A stretch of DNA of 64,000 nt from Bog-756 sp963806455. Lineage in GTDB: Bacteria; Actinomycetota; Acidimicrobiia; Acidimicrobiales; RAAP-2. A program made the translations under genes and the position numbers. This document shows positions 53,645-62,504 of the stretch, in pieces. The stretch is from positions 558,001-622,000 of the forward strand of contig CAWDXZ010000001.1 in the NCBI GenBank assembly GCA_963806455.1, in the 5' to 3' direction. The stretch's first letter is position 1, and every line of letters begins with the position of its first letter. The notes beneath the pieces were generated by a model. It did no database searches. It saw only the letters and a list, made by a program, of their open reading frames with translations, and had not been told where the DNA came from.

Positions 53645-55126
53645 GTGACGCCACAGAACGGGGGGTTGTTCGGGGGCTTCGGGGGCACGTCCGGGTCGCG
53701 CAGCCCGTCGACGGGTGGATCGGGCCCGGCCGGTGTCTACTTCGGCCACGGTGGTGCCGCCGTGCGTGTCCTGCCTCACGGGCGGGCCCACACCGTGGCC
53801 GTGGTCGGGGTGGGCTACGTGGGGCTCCCCACCGCCGCCACCCTCGCCCACCTCGGTCACCGGGTGACCTGCGGCGATGCCGACCCGTCCAAGGTGGCCA
53901 TGCTCGAGCAGGGCCACGTGCCCATCGTGGAGGACCATCTCGAGGAGCTGGTGCGCGAGGGGCAGGCCGCCGGGCGCCTCCGCTTCGTCGTGGGGGCCAA
54001 GGAAGCCGTCGACGGCGCCGAGTTCGTGTTCCTGTGCGTGCCGACGCCCCAGGGCGACGACGGCTCGGCCGACCTGTCCTACGTCGAGGCGGTGGCCAAG
54101 GAGATCGGCCCCGCTCTGCTGCCCGGGACGGTCATCGTCAACAAGTCGACGGTGCCGGTGGGCTCGACGCTGGTCGTCGACCGGGTGCTCGGGCGCCACG
54201 ACGTCTCGGTCGTGTCCAACCCGGAGTTCCTCCGGGAGGGCACCGCGGTCGCCGACAGCCTGCATCCGGAGCGCATCGTGGTGGGGGCCGACGACCAGGC
54301 GGCCGCGGCCAAGGTGGGCGAGCTCTTCGCCGGCACCCATGCGCCGTTGCTGATCACCGACGCCGCCACCGCCGAGACGATCAAGTACGCCTCCAACGCG
54401 TTCCTGGCCACCAAGCTGAGCTTCGTCAATGCCGTGGCCGGGCTGTGCGAGGCGGTGGGCGCAGATGTCCGGGACGTGATCCTCGGGCTGGGCTACGACA
54501 AGCGCATCGGGTTCGAGTACCTGCGGCCCGGTCCGGGCTGGGGTGGGAGCTGCCTGCCCAAGGACACCAGGGCGCTGGTGCACATCGCCGACCAGGCCGG
54601 GTATGACTTCTCGTTCCTCAAGGGAGCCATCGCCACCAACGAGGAGCAGTTCGTGCGGGTAGTCGACAAGGTCAAGGCGGCGGTCGGGGGCGACCTCGGG
54701 GGGGCGGTGGTCACGGCCTGGGGCCTGACCTTCAAGGCCGGGACGGACGACCTGCGCAACTCGCCCGCCATCGAGGTGGTGCGCCGGCTCCTCGACGGGG
54801 GCGCGATCGTGCAGGCCTTCGACCCCACCATCTCGGTCCCCGACGACCAGAAGTCGGCGCCGATCGACGAGCTCACCGCGCTGGCGCCCGACGGGGACGC
54901 CCTGGGCCTGGCCGCGTCGGTGCGGGCCTTCCCCGACGCCTATGCCGCCTGCGAGGGTGCGTCGGCCGCGGTGGTCCTGACCGAATGGGACCAGTTTCGC
55001 TGGCTGGACTTCGCCCGGGTGCGGCTCATGATGGCCGCCCCGGTGATGGTGGACGCCCGGAACCTCCTCGACCCGGCCCAGCTCCGGCGGATGGGCTTCC
55101 AGTACACGGGTATCGGCCGGCGGTGA
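53645..55126 (+). CDS. UDP-glucose/GDP-mannose dehydrogenase family protein
   Basis: 493 residues. A low-complexity Gly/Ser N-terminus of ~50 residues precedes VAVVGVGYVGLPTAATLAHLGH. VPTPQGDDGSADLSYVEA, STVPVGST, NPEFLREGTAV and the catalytic Cys in GPGWGGSCLPKDT identify a UDP-glucose 6-dehydrogenase type enzyme making UDP-glucuronate. The next gene decarboxylates UDP-glucuronate, which supports that substrate. GTG 53645; the native start could be farther in. Confidence 0.9.
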   Translation: MTPQNGGLFGGFGGTSGSRSPSTGGSGPAGVYFGHGGAAVRVLPHGRAHTVAVVGVGYVGLPTAATLAHLGHRVTCGDADPSKVAMLEQGHVPIVEDHLEELVREGQAAGRLRFVVGAKEAVDGAEFVFLCVPTPQGDDGSADLSYVEAVAKEIGPALLPGTVIVNKSTVPVGSTLVVDRVLGRHDVSVVSNPEFLREGTAVADSLHPERIVVGADDQAAAAKVGELFAGTHAPLLITDAATAETIKYASNAFLATKLSFVNAVAGLCEAVGADVRDVILGLGYDKRIGFEYLRPGPGWGGSCLPKDTRALVHIADQAGYDFSFLKGAIATNEEQFVRVVDKVKAAVGGDLGGAVVTAWGLTFKAGTDDLRNSPAIEVVRRLLDGGAIVQAFDPTISVPDDQKSAPIDELTALAPDGDALGLAASVRAFPDAYAACEGASAAVVLTEWDQFRWLDFARVRLMMAAPVMVDARNLLDPAQLRRMGFQYTGIGRR

Positions 55127-56301
55127 GCCGCCGCCTGGTGGTGCTCGGCGGGGCCGGGTTCCTCGGCTCGCACCTCTGCGACGCCCTGGTGGCGCGGGGC
55201 GACGTTGTGGTCTGCGTCGACGACTTCTCCACCGGTCGCCGGGCCAACGTGGCCCACCTGGACGGGGACCCCCGGTTCGCCCTCATCGAGGCCGATGTCT
55301 CCCAGTCCGTCCCGGTCGATGGCGCCGTGGACGGGGTGTTCAACCTGGCCAGCCCGGCGTCCCCCCCGGACTATCTGGCCCGCCCCCTCCAGACCCTGGC
55401 GGTGGGAAGCGAAGGCGCCCGGCACGGACTCGAATTGGCGCGCGCCAATGGGGCGAGGTACCTGCTGGCGTCGACCAGCGAGGTGTACGGCGACCCCGAG
55501 GTGCACCCCCAGTCGGAGGCGTACTGGGGGCACGTCAACCCGGTGGGGCCCCGCAGCGTCTACGACGAGGCCAAGCGCTTCGCCGAGGCCTTGACCATGG
55601 CCCACCACCGAGCCCTGGGCACCGACGTGGCCATCGTGAGGATCTTCAACACCTACGGGCCGCGCCTCCGTCCCGACGACGGCCGGGTGGTGTCCAACTT
55701 CCTGCTGCAGGCCCTGCGGGGGGAGCCCCTCACCGTGTACGGCGACGGCAGCCAGACCCGGAGCCTCTGCTACGTGGAGGACGAGGTGCTCGGCCTGGTG
55801 GCGCTGTTCGACTCGGACCTGGTGGGCCCGGTCAACATCGGGAATCCCGACGAGTACAGCGTGCTGGAGCTGGCCCACACCGTGGTGGACCTGGTGGGCT
55901 CGTCGTCGCCGATCGTGCACCGGCCCCTGCCCGTCGACGACCCCACCCGCCGGAGGCCGGACATCACCATGGCGCGCGCCGAGCTGGGGTGGGAACCGAC
56001 CACCGGCCTGCGGGACGGGCTGGCCGCCACGGCCGCCTTCCTCGCCGGTGAGGTGGAGCTGGGCGGATCCGTTCCCTCGGCCGCCGGCCGACCTCGGCGG
56101 CCACAATGGGGGCGACCGAGGAGCGCGGGCGCATGGCTGACACCGGTGGAGGTCTGGGACGGGATGCGGGCCGGGGCGAGCCCGCGGTGGACCGGTACCA
56201 CCTGCTGTCGGTCATCGTCCCGGTGTTCAACGAACGTACGACGGTGGCCGAGCAGCTACGCCGGGTGCGGTCGGTGGAGGTCCCCCTGGACGTCGAGGTG
56301 A
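55123..56301 (+). CDS. NAD-dependent epimerase/dehydratase, UDP-glucuronate decarboxylase-like, with run-on tail
   Basis: 392 residues if read to the first stop. VLGGAGFLGSHLCDAL, FNLASPASPPDY, STSEVYGDPEVHPQSEAYWG, YDEAKRFAE (Tyr-x3-Lys) and RIFNTYGPRL are characteristic of UDP-xylose synthase (UXS). The family normally ends near residue 310, after AATAAFL. Here no stop occurs until 56301, and the last ~80 residues are Arg/Trp/Ser-rich read-through of the next gene in another frame. The start GTG 55123 overlaps the dehydrogenase stop by 4 bp. Confidence 0.88.
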   Translation: MSRRLVVLGGAGFLGSHLCDALVARGDVVVCVDDFSTGRRANVAHLDGDPRFALIEADVSQSVPVDGAVDGVFNLASPASPPDYLARPLQTLAVGSEGARHGLELARANGARYLLASTSEVYGDPEVHPQSEAYWGHVNPVGPRSVYDEAKRFAEALTMAHHRALGTDVAIVRIFNTYGPRLRPDDGRVVSNFLLQALRGEPLTVYGDGSQTRSLCYVEDEVLGLVALFDSDLVGPVNIGNPDEYSVLELAHTVVDLVGSSSPIVHRPLPVDDPTRRRPDITMARAELGWEPTTGLRDGLAATAAFLAGEVELGGSVPSAAGRPRRPQWGRPRSAGAWLTPVEVWDGMRAGASPRWTGTTCCRSSSRCSTNVRRWPSSYAGCGRWRSPWTSR

Positions 56302-56900
56302 TCGTGGTCGACGACGGTTCCTCTGACGGCACGGACAAGGTCCTCGGCGCGCTGGGGGACTCGACCGTCCGGGTGATCAGCCACCGGGCCAACCGGGGCA
56401 AGGGCGCCGCCATCCGGACCGGCATGGAGGCGGTGCGCGGCGATCTGGTCCTCATCCAGGACGCCGACCTCGAGTACGACCCCGAGGACTGGCCGAAGCT
56501 GCTCGACCCCATCCTGCGGGGCAAGGCCCGCGTCGTGTACGGGAGCCGATTCACCGGCGAGCGCAAGAACATGCTGCCGCTGCACTGGGTGGGCAACCGA
56601 TTCCTGTCGCTCGTCACCAACGTGCTCTACTCTTCGACTCTCTCCGACATGGAGACCTGCTACAAGCTGTTCGACCGCCGGGTGCTCGAGGGGATCACCA
56701 TCGAGTCGGACCGGTTCGAGTTCGAGCCGGAGATCACGGCCAAGGTGCTGCGTGCCGGCCACCGGATCTACGAGGTGCCGATCTCCTACGCCGGCCGTGA
56801 GCCGGACGAGGGCAAGAAGATCACCTGGCGCGACGGATTCGGTGCCTTGATGACGCTCGTGCGGTACCGGTTCACCCGCCCCCGGCCCCCCCGGCCATGA
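56133..56900 (+). CDS. Glycosyltransferase family 2, dolichyl-phosphate-mannose-synthase-like
   Basis: 255 residues. LLSVIVPVFNERTTVAEQL, IVVDDGSSDGT, the DxD motif in LIQDADLEYDPEDWP and YGSRFTGERK define a GT2 enzyme of the polyprenyl-phosphate sugar transferase group. No C-terminal membrane helices are present. ATG 56133 is preferred because GAGGAG lies 9 bases upstream; ATG 56106 is also in frame. It starts 169 bp before the preceding frame closes and overlaps the next gene by 4 bp. Confidence 0.9.
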   Translation: MADTGGGLGRDAGRGEPAVDRYHLLSVIVPVFNERTTVAEQLRRVRSVEVPLDVEVIVVDDGSSDGTDKVLGALGDSTVRVISHRANRGKGAAIRTGMEAVRGDLVLIQDADLEYDPEDWPKLLDPILRGKARVVYGSRFTGERKNMLPLHWVGNRFLSLVTNVLYSSTLSDMETCYKLFDRRVLEGITIESDRFEFEPEITAKVLRAGHRIYEVPISYAGREPDEGKKITWRDGFGALMTLVRYRFTRPRPPRP

Positions 56901-57799
56901 CCGGGCGCCCCGAAGGGCGCGACGGCCCGGGCCCGGAGCGCAGCGGGCCGGGCGGGGGCATCGCCGCCGTCGTCGTCAACTACGAGTCGGGGCCGGCCCT
57001 CGCCCGCTGCGTCGAGAGGCTGCTCCACGAGGCTCCGGGCGAGCTGGTGGTGGTGGACAACGGCTCGGTCGACGGCTCCCTGGCCGAGCTCCGGCGCCGC
57101 GTCCCGGAAGTGACGGTGGTCGACCCGGGTCGCAACCTCGGATACGGCGCCGCCGCCAACCGGGGCGCCGCCGCCACCACCGCTTCCGCCCTGCTGGTGT
57201 GCAACTCCGATCTCGAAGTGGGCCCCGGCTCCCTCGGGGTCCTGGCCCGGGCGCTCGACGCGGGACCCGACCGCGGCGTCGTCGGCCCCCTCATCCGCGA
57301 CCCGGGTGGACGGCGCTACCCGTCGGCCCGCCGGTTCCCGGCCCTCACCGATGCCGCCGGCCACGCCGTGCTCGGCCTGCTCGCGCCGGACAACCGGTTC
57401 ACCCGCGCCTACCACCAGGCCCACCTGGAGGAGGCATCCGGCGTCGAGGAGGTCGACTGGTTGTCGGGTGCGTGCCTGTTGCTCAAGCGGTCGGCCTTCG
57501 AGGAGGTGGGCGGCTTCGACGAGTCCTACTTCATGTACGCCGAGGACGTGGACCTGTGCTGGCGCCTGGCCCGGGCCGGGTGGACGTCGGCCTACGTCCC
57601 GGGCGCCGAGGTCATCCACCTGCAAGGGGTCTCGACCGATTCGCATCCCTACCAGATGATCCTCCAGCACCACCGCTCGCTGTTCCGCTTCGCCTGCCGC
57701 TCGTCGTCGGGCTGGCGCAAGGCGCTCCTCCCGCTGGTGACGGTGGGTCTCGTCGTCCGCGCCGCACTGGCCAGCCTGGTCCGTATGTCCCGCCGGTGA
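56897..57799 (+). CDS. Glycosyltransferase family 2, rhamnosyltransferase-like
   Basis: 300 residues. AAVVVNYESGPALARCVERL, VVVDNGSVDGSL, GRNLGYGAAANRG, CNSDLEVGPG and the DESYFMYAEDVDLCWRLARAGW segment match the WbbL/RfbF rhamnosyltransferase group. That group includes the enzyme that adds rhamnose to decaprenyl-PP-GlcNAc in mycobacteria. The dTDP-rhamnose genes upstream make rhamnose a reasonable donor. ATG 56897 overlaps the preceding stop. Confidence 0.88.
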   Translation: MTGRPEGRDGPGPERSGPGGGIAAVVVNYESGPALARCVERLLHEAPGELVVVDNGSVDGSLAELRRRVPEVTVVDPGRNLGYGAAANRGAAATTASALLVCNSDLEVGPGSLGVLARALDAGPDRGVVGPLIRDPGGRRYPSARRFPALTDAAGHAVLGLLAPDNRFTRAYHQAHLEEASGVEEVDWLSGACLLLKRSAFEEVGGFDESYFMYAEDVDLCWRLARAGWTSAYVPGAEVIHLQGVSTDSHPYQMILQHHRSLFRFACRSSSGWRKALLPLVTVGLVVRAALASLVRMSRR

Positions 57800-57850
57800 C
57801 CGGCCGCACCCGGGGCCCGTGATGCCAGGTTGTAGGGTGTCGTCCGATCT

Positions 57851-58642
57851 ATGCCGAGCAACTCGACGGGCAAATGGGTGGAACGCGCCGCCACCACCGG
57901 CGGAGGACGGACCTACCGCGGCCAGATGCCGGTCAACTGGTATGCCTCGCTGGCCGTCATCTGCATCGTGGGCCTCCTCCTCATCGGGTTGAGCCGCTAC
58001 CAGCGCACCCACCAGGCCACCTCGTCGTCCGGTCCGCCCACCACCCAGCAGCAGTGGTTCGCCGCCCTCGGCGTCGACATCTGCGGGAAGATGCAGCCCA
58101 ACCTGCCGGCCAGCACCAATACCAACCAGACCGGCCTGGTGGCCAACGGGAACGGCGTGGTGACCGTCGCCCCGAAGAACAGCTCGGAGTCGGGCGGGAA
58201 CGCCACGCTGGGCAAATTCGTCTCCGGCTACAAGGGCCTCCAACTCAGCTCCTCGACCCTCCAGTACCCGGGACAGGCCGCTCTGAGCAACGGCGACGTG
58301 TGCCCCAAGGGGACGCCCCAGGCCGGCAAGCCGGGTGTGGTGATCGTGGACAGCTGGCCCAGCTTCACCTCGAAGGGCAAAGGGACCGAGACGAGCGGGC
58401 CCCCTCAGGACCTCAAGTTCGCCAACGGCCAGCTGATCACCATGGCCTTCGTGCCGGCCACGGTGGCCGTGCCGAAGCCACCGGCCCAGGCCATCACCAG
58501 CCTGATCACCGCGGTGACGTCCGGCACGTCCTCCACGTCGACCACCCTGCCCACCGCGGTCACCACCACCCCGACCACCCCCACCACGGCAACCACGACA
58601 CCCACCTCGACCACGCAGAAACCCGGCGGAAGCGCCAAGTGA
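57851..58642 (+). CDS. Single-pass membrane protein of unknown function in the polysaccharide operon
   Basis: 263 residues. A short cytoplasmic segment, one membrane helix at about 30-49 and an outer domain with two cysteines (in VDICGKMQ and GDVCPKG) and Asn/Ser-rich stretches. A C-terminal ~45-residue Thr/Pro tail looks like a wall-spanning or glycosylated linker. No family is recognised. It sits between two sugar genes and its stop overlaps the next gene by 4 bp (GTGA), so a role in glycan export or attachment is a reasonable guess only. Confidence 0.75.
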   Translation: MPSNSTGKWVERAATTGGGRTYRGQMPVNWYASLAVICIVGLLLIGLSRYQRTHQATSSSGPPTTQQQWFAALGVDICGKMQPNLPASTNTNQTGLVANGNGVVTVAPKNSSESGGNATLGKFVSGYKGLQLSSSTLQYPGQAALSNGDVCPKGTPQAGKPGVVIVDSWPSFTSKGKGTETSGPPQDLKFANGQLITMAFVPATVAVPKPPAQAITSLITAVTSGTSSTSTTLPTAVTTTPTTPTTATTTPTSTTQKPGGSAK

Positions 58643-59730
58643 GGGCGGTCGTCCTGGTGGGGGGCGAGGGCACGCGCCTGCGGCCGCTGACCCTCACCGC
58701 CCCCAAGCAGATGTTGCCGATCGTGGAGGTGCCCATGATCGAGCGGGTGGTGGGCCACCTGGCCGACCACGGGATCAACGACGCCGTCCTGTCCCTCGGC
58801 TACCGTCCCGACGCCTTCATCAACGCCTATCCGGACGGGACCATCGTCGGTGTGCGCCTCGCCTACGCGGTCGAGCCGACCCCGCTCGACACCGCCGGCG
58901 CCATCCGGTTCGCCGCCGGCCACGCCGGCATCGACGAGACCTTCGTGGTCGTCAACGGAGATGTGCTCACCGATTCCGACCTTTCCGAGCTCGTGGCCTT
59001 CCACCGTGAGCGCGGAGCCGAGGCGACCATCAGCCTGACCCCGGTCGAAGACCCGAGCGCATTCGGCGTGGTGCCGACCGACGACCGGGGCCGGGTCGAG
59101 GCCTTCATCGAGAAGCCGCCCCGTGACGAGGCGCCCACCAACCTGATCAACGCCGGGACCTACGTGTTCGAGCCGACCGTCCTCGACCGGATACCGCCCG
59201 ACCGCCGGGTGTCGATCGAGCGCGAGACGTTTCCCGCCCTGGTGGAGGAGGGCACCCTCTTCGCCCAGGGCTCTGACGCCTACTGGCTCGACACCGGCAC
59301 GCCGGACGCCTACCTGCGGGCCCACCGCGACCTCCTGTTGGGGCGTCGGGACGGCCCGCCCGCGCCCGACGCCGAGCCGGACCCCGCCCTCGGCCCCGGC
59401 GTGTGGCGTATCGGGACCGTCGACGTCCAGAGCGAGTCCGTGGCCCGCGCCCTGTTCGGCCGGGGTGCGACCGTGGCTGCCAACGCCGTCGTCGAGGAGT
59501 CGGTCATCGGGGCGGGCGCCGTGGTCGAGGAGGGCGCATCGGTGACCGGGTCGGTGTTGCTCCCCGGGGCGCGGGTGGCGTCCAATGCCACCGTCGAGGG
59601 CTCGGTGATCGGGCCCGACGCCATCGTGGGCCAGCGCTGCGTGATCCACGGGCTCTCGGTGATCGGCGGGGGGGCGGTCACCGCCTCGGGCACGGTTCTC
59701 GACGGGCAACGGGTGGCTGCGGGAGTCTGA
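58639..59730 (+). CDS. Sugar-nucleotide pyrophosphorylase with left-handed beta-helix domain
   Basis: 363 residues. VVLVGGEGTRLRPLTLTAPKQMLPI is the nucleotidyltransferase loop, VVNGDVLTD holds the metal Asp, EKPPRDEAP the sugar-phosphate site, and YWLDTGTPDAYLRAHRD ends the catalytic domain. About 100 C-terminal residues are hexapeptide repeats (VVEESVIGAGAVVEEGASVTG). This architecture is usually annotated as mannose-1-phosphate guanylyltransferase in actinobacteria; glucose-1-phosphate nucleotidylyl transfer is the alternative. GTG 58639 overlaps the preceding stop. Confidence 0.87.
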   Translation: MRAVVLVGGEGTRLRPLTLTAPKQMLPIVEVPMIERVVGHLADHGINDAVLSLGYRPDAFINAYPDGTIVGVRLAYAVEPTPLDTAGAIRFAAGHAGIDETFVVVNGDVLTDSDLSELVAFHRERGAEATISLTPVEDPSAFGVVPTDDRGRVEAFIEKPPRDEAPTNLINAGTYVFEPTVLDRIPPDRRVSIERETFPALVEEGTLFAQGSDAYWLDTGTPDAYLRAHRDLLLGRRDGPPAPDAEPDPALGPGVWRIGTVDVQSESVARALFGRGATVAANAVVEESVIGAGAVVEEGASVTGSVLLPGARVASNATVEGSVIGPDAIVGQRCVIHGLSVIGGGAVTASGTVLDGQRVAAGV

Positions 59731-59733
59731 CCC

Positions 59734-60699
59734 TTGCGCATGTTGGTCACCGGCGGTGCCGGGTTCATCGGATCGACCCTGGTGGATCGGCTGCTGGCCG
59801 AGGGGCATGCCGTCGACGTCCTCGACGACCTGTCGACCGGCTCCCTGGCCAACCTCACCGAGGCCCGGGCCGCCGCCGGGCACCAGCTGTCCGTCCACCA
59901 GATGGACGTGCGCTCCGCCGAAGTGGTCGAGCTCATGAGGAGGCGGCGTCCCGAGGTGGTCTTCCACCTGGCCGCCCAGGCCGACGTGCGGGTGTCGGTG
60001 GCCGACCCCGTCTTCGATGCCGACGTGAACCTGGTGGGGACCCTGCAGGTCCTCGAGGGGGCCCGGGCCGCCCAGGCGGGCCGGGTCGTGTTCGCCGCCA
60101 GCGGCGGGACGCTCTACGGCGAGCCCGATCCCTCCGAGCTTCCCTTGAAGGAGTCCCTCCCGCACCGGCCCCTCTCCCCGTACGGGGTGTCGAAGAAGGC
60201 GGCCATCGACTACCTCGTCGCCTACCGGGAGCTGCATTCCCTGGAGTTCGCCGCCCTGGCCCTGGCCAACGTGTACGGCCCCCGGCAGGATCCCCACGGC
60301 GAGGCCGGGGTGGTGGCCATCTTCGCCGAGCGCCTGGTGCGGGACGAGCCGGTGACCGTCTTCGGCGACGGTGAGCAGACCCGCGACTTCGTCTACGTCG
60401 ACGACGTGGTGGACGCCTTCGTGCGGGCCGCCACCCGGGGCGGCGGTCTCGTCTGCAACATCGGAACCGGCCGTGAGACGTCGGTCAACCAGCTCTACGC
60501 CGAGATGGCCGCCCAGGCCGGCCGGGCCCCCCGGGTCGAGCACCGTCCCCTCCGTCCGGGCGAGCTCCTGAGGAGCTGTCTGGACCCCGGCCGCGCCGGC
60601 ATCCAGCTCGGCTGGTCTCCCTGGACGCCCCTCGGCGAGGGGACGGCCGCCGTCATCGAATTCGTGCGCCACCGGGTGACCGATCCCGGGGAGGAGTAG
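59734..60699 (+). CDS. NAD-dependent sugar epimerase, UDP-glucose 4-epimerase-like
   Basis: 321 residues. LVTGGAGFIGSTLVDRLLAEGH, FHLAAQADVRVSVADP, ASGGTLYGEPD, the YGVSKKAAIDYL (Tyr-x3-Lys) pair, NVYGPRQDPHGEAGVVAIF and TRDFVYVDDVVDAFV are present. The pattern fits the GalE-like branch of extended SDRs. TTG 59734 has GGGAG 8 bases upstream; ATG 59740 is the alternative. It is convergent with cofE, with 4 bp between the stops. Confidence 0.88.
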   Translation: MRMLVTGGAGFIGSTLVDRLLAEGHAVDVLDDLSTGSLANLTEARAAAGHQLSVHQMDVRSAEVVELMRRRRPEVVFHLAAQADVRVSVADPVFDADVNLVGTLQVLEGARAAQAGRVVFAASGGTLYGEPDPSELPLKESLPHRPLSPYGVSKKAAIDYLVAYRELHSLEFAALALANVYGPRQDPHGEAGVVAIFAERLVRDEPVTVFGDGEQTRDFVYVDDVVDAFVRAATRGGGLVCNIGTGRETSVNQLYAEMAAQAGRAPRVEHRPLRPGELLRSCLDPGRAGIQLGWSPWTPLGEGTAAVIEFVRHRVTDPGEE

Positions 60700-60703
60700 C
60701 CCC

Positions 60704-61384
60704 TCACCGGAACAGGTCCTCGGAGGGTGCGCGCACGATCTCGGAGGCCACCGACGACCTCCTGAGCCAGCCGGGGTCGACGCCGCGCACCACGGCGGCG
60801 GGCACGCCCCGGTCCTTGCCCATCACCAGTTCGGCTGCGCCGGCCAGCTCGTCGGCCACGCACACCTCGGTCACCTCCAAGCGGCGCCCGTTGGCATCGG
60901 TGGTCCCCCGCAGGTCGACGACGCCGGCGACGCCGGCCACCCCGATCGCCACGTCGGTCACCCCGTTCCGCCAGGTGCGACCGAACGTGTCCGAGACGAT
61001 CACCCCGACCGCCACGCCCATCCGGTGCCGGAGACCGGCGCGGATCCGTCGGGCCGACCGATCCGGGTCGACCGGGAGGAGGGCTGCCGTGCCGGCGGCC
61101 ACGTTGGACAGGTCGATGCCGGCGTTGGCGCAGACGAACCCGTGGGGCGTCTCGGAGATGACGAGGTCGCCGCGCCGCCGCATGACCCGTACCGACTCCG
61201 CCGCGATCAGCCGGGCCTTGGCCTCGTGGTCCTCGGCGTCCATTTCCACCAGTCGGCCTTCGGCCTTGGACACCACCTTCTGGGTGACCACCACGACGTC
61301 CCCACCGGCCAGGGCGATGCCGTCCGGGTCGGCCGGGGCCAGGGCCCCGGCCAGCAGTGCGGCCAGGTCGTCTCCGGGGAGCAC
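60704..61384 (-). CDS. cofE: Coenzyme F420-0:L-glutamate ligase
   Basis: 226 residues from GTG 61384. VVVTQKVVSKAEGR, ETPHGFVCANAGID, SDTFGRTWRNGVTDVAIG and DLRGTTDANGRRLEVTEVCVADELA identify CofE, which adds glutamates to F420-0. The family's N-terminal strand is encoded just upstream in the same frame (LTVLPVTGLGE), but its only possible start is CTG 61417. The frame is open back to the TGA that ends cofD at 61475-61477. Unlike mycobacterial FbiB, no nitroreductase domain is fused. Confidence 0.9.
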   Translation of the reverse strand: MLPGDDLAALLAGALAPADPDGIALAGGDVVVVTQKVVSKAEGRLVEMDAEDHEAKARLIAAESVRVMRRRGDLVISETPHGFVCANAGIDLSNVAAGTAALLPVDPDRSARRIRAGLRHRMGVAVGVIVSDTFGRTWRNGVTDVAIGVAGVAGVVDLRGTTDANGRRLEVTEVCVADELAGAAELVMGKDRGVPAAVVRGVDPGWLRRSSVASEIVRAPSEDLFR

Positions 61385-61474
61385 CTCGCCCAGCCCGGTG
61401 ACCGGGAGGACGGTCAGGCCGCCCCGGGCCGCGGATGGACCTCCCGGGGCCGGGGGGGACGACGGGGCCCGGGC

Positions 61475-62401
61475 TCAGACGACGGCATCGAGGACCGTCC
61501 GGGCCAGCAGGGCCGCCCGGTCCACGGACGACATGACGGTGGGCGCGACCACGCAGCGCACCCCCTCGGCCTCGACGGCGTCGGACAGCCCGGCATCGGC
61601 CTCGTCGACGACCAGCGTGCCCATCCAGGGGGCGTACCAACGGGCCACGCCCACCACCGACGACTCGAAGCCCATCTCCCGCAGGAGCCGGTCGGCCGGC
61701 CCCTTGAGGGCCGCCCCGGCGATGATGGGGGAGACCCCGACCACCCGGTCGCGCCTCGGGGCCACATGGTCGAGCACCGCCGGTACCGACATCAACGGGT
61801 CGATCGACACCACCGGGTTGGAGGGGCACACCACGATGGTGTCGGCCCCGTCCAGAGCGTCGAGCACCCCCGGGCCGGCCCCGGCCGACTCGGCCCCCTC
61901 GAAGCGGACCCGGGTCACCGTGACGTCGTGGCGGAGGCGCACGAAGTACTCCTGGAAGCCGATCTCGGCGCCTCCGGCCACCAGCACCCGGGTGCGCAGC
62001 GGGTCGTCGGTCACCGGCAGGAGCCGGACCCCCACCCCGAACGATCGGGTGAGCTCGGCGGTGACCTCGCTCAGGGGGGCGCCCTCCTGCAGTCGCTGGG
62101 TCCGGTAACAGTGGGTGGCGAGGTCCTGATCGCCGAGGTTGAACCACGTCACTCCCCCGAGGCGGTCGAGTGACTCCATCACCCGCCATGTCTCGCCGGC
62201 CAGCCCCCACCCGGTGTCGGGGTTGATGGCATCGGCCAGCGTGTACATGACCGTGTCGAGGTCGGGGGAGATGTGCAGGCCGTGGAGCACGGTGTCGTCC
62301 CCGGTGTTGACCACGGCGGTGATCTCCGACGGGGGGACGACCTCGACCATCCCACGCAGGAGCCGGGCGGCACCGACCCCGCCGGCCAGGGCGGTGATCA
62401 C
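61475..62401 (-). CDS. cofD: 2-phospho-L-lactate transferase (F420 biosynthesis)
   Basis: 308 residues. ALAGGVGAARLLRGM, VNTGDDTVLHGLHISPDLDTVMYTLA, GWGLAGETW, WFNLGDQDLATHCYRT and CPSNPVVSIDPLMSVP are CofD/FbiA signatures. The enzyme transfers the phospholactyl-type group to the deazaflavin FO. GTG 62401 is used because the upstream in-frame sequence is not conserved. It is followed by cofE in the same frame and is divergent from a glycosyltransferase. Confidence 0.94.
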   Translation of the reverse strand: MITALAGGVGAARLLRGMVEVVPPSEITAVVNTGDDTVLHGLHISPDLDTVMYTLADAINPDTGWGLAGETWRVMESLDRLGGVTWFNLGDQDLATHCYRTQRLQEGAPLSEVTAELTRSFGVGVRLLPVTDDPLRTRVLVAGGAEIGFQEYFVRLRHDVTVTRVRFEGAESAGAGPGVLDALDGADTIVVCPSNPVVSIDPLMSVPAVLDHVAPRRDRVVGVSPIIAGAALKGPADRLLREMGFESSVVGVARWYAPWMGTLVVDEADAGLSDAVEAEGVRCVVAPTVMSSVDRAALLARTVLDAVV

Positions 62402-62504
62402 CGCGGGGCGGCGTCGGCGCGCCGGGCGGTGTTGGTCATCGGGGCAGGCTACCCGGCCGCGGCCGTGGCACGGCCCGGCGCGGGGGGTGTGCAAGGCTCC
62501 CTGC

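Noticed and set aside
55123..56301. Reading the overlap of the UXS-like gene with the glycosyltransferase as a programmed frameshift fusion
   Set aside because: The glycosyltransferase has its own ribosome site and start, and no slippery heptamer was seen near the end of the epimerase domain.
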